Positions 56,651 to 64,000 of a stretch of DNA of 64,000 nucleotides are shown in pieces (the first letter of the stretch is position 1; the number at the start of each line of letters is the position of its first letter). Below the pieces are notes generated by a model, which searched no databases, had not been told where the DNA came from, and worked only from the letters and a program-made list of their open reading frames with translations. The position numbers were made by a program, and so were the translations under genes. Source of the DNA: Myrica gale (lineage: Eukaryota > Streptophyta > Magnoliopsida > Fagales > Myricaceae); contig OZ005618.1 in assembly GCA_963930655.1 (NCBI GenBank), forward strand, positions 23,410,501 to 23,474,500, read 5' to 3'.

Positions 56651-57244
56651 TCAATAATGCAGCACATACACATTGTACTCAACAATGGCATCTCCTGTCT
56701 TGACATCAAGGGTATGAGTCGTGGCCTGAGCATAACCCCTAGCAAACCGAAAAAGCACGCTTCCTCCAATCACCGGCATCTCTCTCACCTCGGTCAGCGG
56801 TGCGTTCCTCCCTAGTACGGTGATTGTGCTGCCATTGTACTTTCCTTCAGTGAATGCAAAGTTCATGACCATTAACAGAGCGATTTCCTGCTGTGCTGCG
56901 GAGGCATAAAATCCCTGTGCCTTTCCAACCAGTTTTGAGCTCAAGTTTGGTCCCAAGGTTAATGGATTATCTATCATACGAACCAAACCAAAGGCTGTAG
57001 CTGTATTGTTGGACGGTGGTGGCACAACTGCAACACCACTGGGATTACGACCACTGACGATGTCATGCCAATATAAGCGAAAGTGGCTAAGCTTCTCTTT
57101 CTTGAGCCCAAGTAGCTTCCGGTCTAGGCTTCTGATAAAGCCTTCTTCTTCTCCGGCGATTAAAGGTGGGGAGAAGGAAGAGAGGAGGAAGAAAATAATG
57201 AATTGGGAAGCAAAAATTGGAAGAATTCTAGCCATTGGAGCCAT
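56651..57244 (-). CDS. Dirigent protein, copy 3 (intact)
   Basis: Intronless and unbroken. Two ATGs are possible: 57244 (MAPMARILP, 197 residues) and 57235 (MARILP, 194 residues); the second matches the other copies. Signal peptide of about 30 residues, then [78 protein letters not shown] and [11 protein letters not shown]. It is very close to copy 2 and, through that, shows what copy 2 looked like before its break. A TATA box lies about 50 bases upstream. Role as for copy 1: a secreted, apoplastic beta-barrel protein acting in stereoselective radical coupling or a related process. The exact substrate is unknown. Confidence 0.95.
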   Translation of the reverse strand: MAPMARILPIFASQFIIFFLLSSFSPPLIAGEEEGFIRSLDRKLLGLKKEKLSHFRLYWHDIVSGRNPSGVAVVPPPSNNTATAFGLVRMIDNPLTLGPNLSSKLVGKAQGFYASAAQQEIALLMVMNFAFTEGKYNGSTITVLGRNAPLTEVREMPVIGGSVLFRFARGYAQATTHTLDVKTGDAIVEYNVYVLHY

Positions 57245-57293
57245 GCGTCAGTACTTTGACAATTCTGTACATAACTGGACAAGAGATGGTCTG

Positions 57294-57302
57294 TTTATAT
57301 AG
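57294..57302 (-). promoter_or_regulatory. TATA box of dirigent copy 3
   Basis: CTATATAAA on the minus strand, about 50 bases before the first ATG, in the usual place for a short-leader gene. Confidence 0.6.
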
Positions 57303-57889
57303 TGAAACAAGCTTTCGAAGATTCCGTGAGCTTACCAACTCCAATATGTCACGTTTTTCCTCTAGGGATTTTTGCGAAAACGTGTCGAAAAACTTTAGTC
57401 AATCACTTTGGTAAACCATTTTCATCTGTTTCAAATAAACAGAAAAAGAGAAGACCATTTTTTTGTGATGACAGAATGACCGTTCCTTCTGAATTGATAA
57501 ATCCCTTAACTATACAATTATGGATGTTTATTCTTTTATTTAAAAAAATTATTTTTTGGTGATTAACTTTAAACTTTTTCTTTTGCGTATTTATTTCTTG
57601 ACTGAACAAGTAAGTTTGGATAGACAGCGGCAGAGTGGGGCCGGCTGGCCTATGTTGATCAGTAGGTAGTGAGTTAGGCCAGCCACTCCGCCTGCAATCT
57701 TTGTCATCTACTCCAACAAGTTTGAGTTTTTGGGACCGAATTAGTTTGGATGTTAAAATTTCGTCCCAAAAACTCAAAAAGGTACCATTTGAGAACGGAT
57801 TTTGATATACCGTTTGGACATGTAATTATGTTGTTCGAAGGATCTTTTTAAACTCTGCATTTTGGGATTTCCATTGGTTCGGTTACTAT

Positions 57890-59936
57890 GCTGAAGGTTA
57901 ATGTGCTGATGGACTGACCCGAATTGACCCATTTTGATGCTGACCCGTGAAGAAGATCCAAAGAAAATCAAACTCTCTTCTTCGCTGGGATTTTCTTAGT
58001 ACTTCTCCCAACTTCCCAGACTTCTAACTTGAGGTTTGGTCTGGTCTCACGATCACGGCACATTTCATAACACCTCAATGCCAATTGAGCCAACTTTTTA
58101 GCTTGCTCGAATGGCCAATGATTCTCCAGCCAAAGGATCCAACAGGCTTTGGAACTCTCCAGCATCCAACGCATATTTTACTTTTCTTTTTATCCCCAGG
58201 ACTGGTGGCTCTCCAGTTAACAACTGCAACAATATGATTCCAAATGAATAGGTATCTGAATTTGATGTAAGCTCTCCTGGATGGAGGAACTCGGGATCCA
58301 GATACGGTCAAGTAGTGAACTCGGGCTCTGTTCTCCAATATGGTGTTATGTCGTCGTTTAAAATCCGGTCATGAGTGATTCGATAATAGTTTCCAATGCC
58401 AGAGTTTGCTACCAAAGTTGGCATCAAGGAGAACCTTAGCAGACGACAGAAAGGTGTGGGCAGAGCACAACTCTGTTGTGATGCATATTCGAGTTTGCCA
58501 TGATAGTGGGGGTGTATTGTTCTCAGTTGATCTTCAAGGGTTCCGTTTGGAACATACTCATAGACAAAAGCCTGAGCTTCTTTGCAGGATCCAATCAGCT
58601 TGACAAGATTTGGATGCTTCAACGTACTCAGTGTATCAACCTGAAATAGAACACTAACTTATGTGACGCAATAAAAATCTCTACGATCATCAATGTCCTC
58701 AGTTTCATATAAACAAAGAGAACTTCAAACCATCCCACCTCAAGTTGAAATCCTGAGGGATTTTGAACCTTATTTTAATGTAGCTTTTTTACTGCCACCA
58801 CAGTTTGACGCAAAAGAGCTTTACAGATGATCCCATGTCTTCCTTCTCCAATCCTCAGCGACGGATCAGAGTGTGGGGTTGCTTCCTCAATCTCCAAGAA
58901 CGAGACCTCAGAGAAGAATTGGGGAGTTGCTGCACTTGTGGTTTTTTTCTTGTTTCCTCCTTAGTTCTTCAGCTTCTTTCAGTGCTTTGTCACATTTTTC
59001 CTCCACTTCATCTCGTTCTTTTTTGTAAGTTTGCAATAGGTCTAGGATGAGGCCATCTTAATTCCCAACCCTTAATCATGCTATCAGATTCTGCAATTTG
59101 GCTTTCCAGTGATGATATTATCAGAAGCAATCCGGATGTCTTCCAAGGCATGGTTTAGCCTCTTGTTCACATTTTTGTGTTCTTCCTTCTCTCTTGCTAG
59201 AGCTTCCTCTGTGTCTTTTCTTTGTTTCGCCTCCTCAGAGTGTAGGCTTTCCCACACTTGAGCCTGTAAATCACACAAATAAGAGTCTGAACATAATTGA
59301 AAGGCATAAGACTGTTTCATCTTCCCTCCCTTGTAATGGAGCCGGAAGTATTTGTTAGTAAATTACAAGGTATATAGTAATCGTTTGCATAAGAGCCAAA
59401 AAAACAAGAATTTAAAAGATATGGTCACTTCACCCTGTGAATAGCCTCGATTGCAACTTTCTCGGCTTTGGCCCGCCACTCTCCTGCTAGAAAACCTTCT
59501 AGCCTTGCATTTTCATGAGCATCTGGTATGGTTTGTGATATATGATTTAAATGTCAATGAACGGTGCGACAGGGGTTGTGCGATAAGCTGTTTGTGATAG
59601 AATGTAAGTTTATCAATATACAGGGGCTGGCGACGGCTGGGACGGAGCTGGGTGATTGGGGGCTGGCGACGGGGAGTTGGGCGCAACAGCTGTGGGAGGA
59701 GGGAGCTGGTCTGGGAAGTTGGGAGACGTGTGAAGAAAATCTCAGTGAAGAAGAGAGTTCAGTTTTCTTTTGGATCTTCTTCGTTGGTCAGCACCAAAAC
59801 GGGTCAATTCGGGTCAGTTCACGGTCAAATTCATTAATTGAGGTGCTGTGTTATGAGCCATTGGATCTTGAAAATTTAATTGTGACCGTCCATCAGCAGT
59901 CATCAGCATAGTAACCGAACCCATTTTGGTGTTAAG
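57890..59936. mobile_element. Inverted-repeat-bounded segment holding U-box kinase pieces
   Basis: The left border (about 57890-58030) and right border (about 59700-59932) are inverted copies of one sequence. Both end in GTAACCGAACC at the outside, and share GGGTCAATTCGGGTCAGT, TTTGGATCTTCTTC and GAAGTTGGGAGA. The right arm has about 70 extra bases. Between them lie broken, intron-containing pieces of one host gene. This is the look of a gene-capturing TIR element (Pack-MULE type). However, the arms reach into the kinase coding end, so a plain inverted duplication is also possible. Flanking CATT on both sides is too short to prove insertion. Confidence 0.45.
57985..59530 (-). pseudogene. U-box domain protein/kinase (PUB33/PUB52 type) fragments
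   Basis: Minus-strand text in order: HENARLEGFLAGEWRAKAEK, a coiled coil (EALAREKEEHKNVNKRLNHA, then ERDEVEEKCDKALKEAEELR), and kinase start FLEIEEATPHSDPSLRIGEG with VAVKKLH. After an intron ending TTCTATTTCAG comes LSTLKHPNLVKLIGSC and EYVPNGTLEDQL, and finally FEQAKKLAQLALRCYEMCRD at the kinase end. In intact proteins of this class an N-terminal USP domain, the coiled coil, kinase and a C-terminal U-box ubiquitin ligase follow each other. Here the USP and U-box ends are missing. A stop follows KKLH, a poly(A) run shifts the frame between coiled coil and kinase, and the activation loop is scrambled. Clearly non-functional. Confidence 0.85.
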
Positions 59937-60092
59937 CGTTTGGACATAAACTTAATCTATTCATCAGTATTACTATTTGCCTGAGATCGCATGGATCCAA
60001 TGTTCGAACACTAACAAACCGTCTCTCTTACATCATTCGAACAATATAGAATAGCTTCACCAGCTATTATTCAAACTAGTGAGAATGGTAGA

Positions 60093-60453
60093 TGTTAAAA
60101 AAATGAGAGGAAGACGACAGAGAGAATAGAAATAATTCTCATTACTTGTCTTGACCAAAAAGAGCCAAAGAAACACAAATATATAGATACATCCGAGAGG
60201 CAAAGTTTTTGTAAAAGAAACAAATACAAGAAGCAACTATCTATGTACAAGTGGCAAGGAAACATTGGCCTATATGTATATGCTGTTGGTGGAACGGGGA
60301 CCAGCAGACAAGTGCTGGGGCATGCATGCTGCAGGTGCGTGGATGGTCTTGTGCTGCAGGTGTGCTGGCAGCAGGTGTCGAGCAGGTGCTCTGGTGTCAT
60401 GATTCAAGGACACCATTTTGCTTAAGTGGTGGTCCTCCCTCCTTCTTTTGAGA
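60093..60453 (-). repeat. 3' LTR of the copia element
   Basis: About 360 bp, following the purine tract CCTCTTGAGGGGGAG (minus strand) and ending with TTTTTTTAACA. It contains CACCTGCTG/CACCTGCAG repeats. The start is set by the purine tract alone and could be off by 10-20 bases. Confidence 0.65.
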
Positions 60454-63400
60454 CTCCCCCTCAAGAGGGGCATATATGTTCAAAATGCCCATCTTGGACA
60501 ATGAGAAACGAAAAGAGGTAGAAGGCAGAGCTTTGGTAAAGATGTCGGCTAGTTGAAATTTAGAGGCAACATGAATCGGTTGAATGATACCAGCAAGTGT
60601 CTTCTCCCTGACAAAATGGCAATCCAGCTCTATGTGTTTAGTCCTTTCGTGGAAAACATGATTCCTAGTAAGGTGAAGAGCTGACTGATTGTCATAGTAG
60701 AGGAGAGCCGAATGAGGGTGCTGAACATGAAAATCTTTCAGCAAGGAAAGAAGCCAGATGATCTCACAGCTGGTTGAAGCTAGAGCTCGATATTTTGCCT
60801 CTGCAGATGATCGAGAAACGGTGGCCTGCTTTTTAGATTTCCAACTGATCAAGGAGTCTCCAAGAAAGACACAAAAACCTGTCACAGACCTCCTAGTATC
60901 TGGACAGGCTGCCCAATCCGAATCACTGTAGGCCTTGAGTTGCAGTGAAGATGCAAAGGAGAAGAAAATCCCTTGCCCGACAGTCCCTTTGATGTATCTG
61001 AGAACTCGAAATGCTGCTGTGAGGTGAATTTCCGAAGGCTTGTTCATAAATTGACTTAGGATATGGACAAAATAAGAGATGTCAGGCCTGGTTAATGTGA
61101 GGTAAATGGGCTTGCCAATGAGTTTCCTGTAATGTGTAATGTCGGGAAGAGACTTATCTGCAGAATGAGAGAGCTTGTGATTGAGTTCAATGGGAGTGGA
61201 GGCAATCTTGGAACCAAGGAGGCCAGAAAGCTCTAGTATTTCCAGAGCATACTTCCTTTGGCAAATAGTGATGCCTTTGGTGGATCTAGCTATTTCAAGA
61301 CCCAAGAAGTATTTCGGCTGACCCAAGTCTTTGAGCTTGAATTGGGTGTTCAAGTAAGACTTCAACTCTAAGATGGCATGCTGATTTGCACTTCCAATCA
61401 AGATATCATCCGCATAAACAAGAAGGGCTATTAAACCTGTCCCAGTGAGCTTAGTGTATAGGGAGTAATCGAATTTGGATTGTTGAAATCCAATGGCTGT
61501 GAGTGTGGATGTAAACTTGGAATTCCATTGTCTAGAGGCCTGTTTCAGGCCATATAAGGACTTGTGCAACCTGCAAACAAGTTGCTCCCCCTTAAGTGAA
61601 GACCCGAGTGGTAATTCTATATAAAGTTCCTCATCCAAATCACCATTCAAGAAAACATTGTGAATGTCAAGCTGAGATAAATGCCACTGGTGATTGGCTG
61701 CCAATGCAAGAAAAGTTCGAACAGTGGTCATTTTCACTACAGGGCTGAAGGTTTCTTGGTAATCAAACCCTTCCCTTTGGGTATAACCCTTAGCAACTAA
61801 CCTGGCCTTTTACCTTGCAATGCTGCCATCTGAATTCAGCTTGATTTTGTAAACAAATTTGCACCCTATAGCATTTTTCCCGGGTGGAAGAGAAGTGACA
61901 GTCCATGTGTGGTTCTGTTCCAGGGCATCAAGCTCAGCCTTCATGGCATCTCTCCAATGCTTTGAGACAACAGCTTGATGATAAGTTTCAGTTTCTTTGG
62001 TGAGTGAAAGTGAGAGAGAGTAGGCTCTGTGTGAAGGTGACAGATGATCATATGTGAGGTGGTGTGATAGAGGGTGGTGTGTGGAGGTCATGCTGGTCAT
62101 GGCAGTGGATGAATTACCAAGTAAATGGCAGTGGTACTGATCCAAATATCGTGGAGGATGTTTTTCTCTGGTGGAACGTCTAAGGGGAATGGAAGAAGGT
62201 TGAGGAGTAGTAGGGGATGCAGAAGGAGATGAAGGTTGGTTGTGCAGAATGCCTGAGTCAGGAGAGTTGATAGGGATGTCAGCAACATGAGGGGAAGAAG
62301 GAGAATTTGAGGAAGGAAAAGGAGGAACACTGTTATCAGAAAGTGGTGGAGGCAGAGAGATATCTGAGGAGTATTGAAAATGAGAGTCATTGGACAAGAG
62401 AGGTTGTTTAAAAGGGAAAGTAGACTCATGGAAAACAACATCACGAGAGATGAATGTAGAGTGTGTGTCCAAGTTGTATAACTTGTATCCTTTGACTCCA
62501 AAGGGATACCCGAGAAAGAGGCAAGTGATTGCTCTAGGATGAAATTTGCTTCTGCCATGTTTGAGGGTGGAGGCATAACACAAGCATCCAAAGACCCGAA
62601 GGTGACCATAAGAAGGAGGAGAAGAAAAGAGAACTTCATAGGGTGATCTGTTTTGAAGGATAGGTGTAGGTGTCCTATTAATTAAATAGGCTGCGGTGAG
62701 GATGGCATCACCCCAAAATTTGAGAGGCATGGAAGCTTGGAAAAGGAGAGCTCGAGCAGTATTAAGGAGGTGCTGATGTTTCCTCTTAACCACTCCATTT
62801 TGTTGGGGTGTGTATACACATGACTTTTGGTGCAATGTTCCAATGCTTTGGTAGAATTCGGGCATGTGGAATTCAATCCCATTATCGGTTCTGATACTTT
62901 TGATGGTGGTTTTGAATTGGGTCTGAATCATGTGGAAGAAGGATTGTAGAAGAGTTCTAGCCTCAGATTTAAACTTCATAAGATAAATCCAAGTAGCCCG
63001 AGAATGATCATCTACTAGAGTAAGGAAATAACGAAAACCTTGAATTGTAGGTTGGGAGTAAGGACCCCATATATCACAATGAACCAAGTCAAAAAGAGAT
63101 GCACTAGAGGTAATACTCAAGGGAAAAAACATTCTCTTTTGCTTGGCCAAATGGAAAACCTTACAGTGTAAATTAGTGTCAATCTTTGCACTTGGAAAAT
63201 GAGAATGAATCAAGTGCATTCTCTGTATAGAAGGATGACCTAGTCTAGAGTGCCACAGATCAAAGCTTTCATCCTCAGCAACTGTGGCAACTTGATTGCA
63301 AATAGAAGTGGAAGAAGATGAAGTGGTCTTGCGGCTGCTGGGGTTGGGCAGCAAGTAATAGAGCCCACCGTGAGTTTTAGCAAGCCCAATCATCGTCCAT

Positions 63401-64000
63401 GAAGAGAGGTCCTGAATAAAACATTGATTGGCTGAAAAAATGAGGCAAGCATTCAATCTAAGAGTGAGCTGACTAACAGAAATAAGGTTGAAGGTGAATG
63501 AGGGAACACATAGTACATCTGTTAGCATCAAGGATTCGGAGATGCAAATCGTGCCTATGTGAGTGACCCTAGCCCGAGAACCATTAGGCAGTTGAACAAA
63601 GGCCTTAGTGCAGGGAGTAGAAGTGGTGAAAAAGGAAATGGAGCATACCATGTGATCGGTAGCATGTCACTAGGACTGCCAATGGTGGAGAGATAGAGAC
63701 CAGTACCTGCCATATTGGAGCTGGATGGATGAGGTTTGGGAGAGGCCTGAGTGGTGTTTGAGGATGATTTCGGGTTACCATCAAGCTGAAGACTCTGAGC
63801 ATTGGCAAGGGCAAGAAGATGCTGAACTTGCTCCTGAGTGAAGGGTAACTGGACTCTCTCCGATGCCCTTTTCTCATCTGGCTGTGAAACCACTTGGTGT
63901 GCTGCATGGCTACCAACAACAGGGGATTTAGACTTAGTGAAATTGAAATTACGGGGAAAACCAATCAGTCTGTAACACTTCTCCTTCACATGGCCTGATT
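60093..64000 (-). mobile_element. Ty1/copia LTR retrotransposon, 3' part (continues beyond the window)
   Basis: A fossil element on the minus strand. From the window edge leftward come the gag end with a zinc-knuckle-like KEKCYRLIGFP (about 63989), a GAG-pre-integrase block (LWHSRLGHPS), an integrase core (LVHCDIWGPY, VDDHSRATWIY, TDNGIEF), a proline- and serine-rich linker, reverse transcriptase (start WRDAMKAELDALEQNHTW, core YADDILI) and RNase H (SDSDWAACPDTRRSVTGFC, SAEAKYRAL). Then follow a polypurine tract and an LTR. The integrase-before-RT order defines copia. The coding part is broken, with at least two interruptions visible. The 5' LTR and target duplication lie outside, so age cannot be estimated. 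The lineage within copia is not resolved. Confidence 0.95.

Noticed and set aside
62097-62639. 180-codon minus-strand frame
   Set aside because: It is an alternative frame over the copia integrase and linker region.
1-64000. CRISPR arrays, prokaryotic operons or ribosome binding sites
   Set aside because: This is intron-bearing plant DNA. The tandem repeats found have no spacer structure.

Overview
The window is nuclear DNA from a flowering plant, almost certainly a eudicot. Evidence: many-exon genes with GT-AG introns for a plant chromomethylase and a MUT9-like casein kinase, plant-only families (DUF313 B3, dirigent, PPR, U-box kinase), AT-rich spacers, and many plant repeats (TRIMs, MITEs, hAT relatives, tRNA-derived SINEs, a Ty1/copia element). 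A woody rosid would fit, but I cannot name a species. I derived exon limits by hand from splice sites and family conservation.

Layout. 0-8 kb: an intronless B3/DUF313 gene (+), a small unknown gene (+) with three 66-bp in-frame repeats, and a five-exon chloroplast DnaJ-type zinc-finger gene (-) that carries a one-base frameshift. 8.4-12.3 kb: a TRIM, a LINE 3' end and a hAT-like repeat. 12.3-18.7 kb: an intact 16-exon MUT9-like kinase (+) with a SINE and a hairpin MITE in its introns. 19.7-21.9 kb: a second copy of the hAT-like repeat, itself interrupted by another hAT element, then a MITE. 22.1-31.8 kb: a 21-exon CMT3-type chromomethylase (+) whose introns hold two copies of one MITE in opposite orientation, a TRIM and a SINE; one exon junction is one base out of phase. 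33.9-36.3 kb: a PPR pseudogene. 38.0 and 42.2 kb: two intact, convergent paralogues encoding a small membrane protein with the shared motif HRAGGSPWGVA.

42.5-50.3 kb is repeats: a GC-rich LINE-like block, a TRIM with intact 5-bp target duplications carrying a 56-bp minisatellite, a hAT MITE, another TRIM and a 100-bp tandem repeat. 50.6-57.2 kb: a cluster of three dirigent genes (-); the outer two are intact and the middle one has one frameshift. 57.9-59.9 kb: broken U-box-kinase pieces bounded by long inverted repeats, either a gene-capturing TIR element or an inverted duplication. 60.1-64.0 kb: the 3' part of a Ty1/copia element (-), running off the window.

No operon-like or joint pathway is evident. 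The kinase and chromomethylase both act on chromatin but their adjacency is probably chance. The most unusual signals are single-base disruptions in otherwise well-kept host genes, the element load inside the DNA-methyltransferase gene, the minisatellite TRIM, the hAT-in-hAT nest with a readable empty site, and the inverted-repeat-bounded kinase fragment. I did not find a clearly new biological system.
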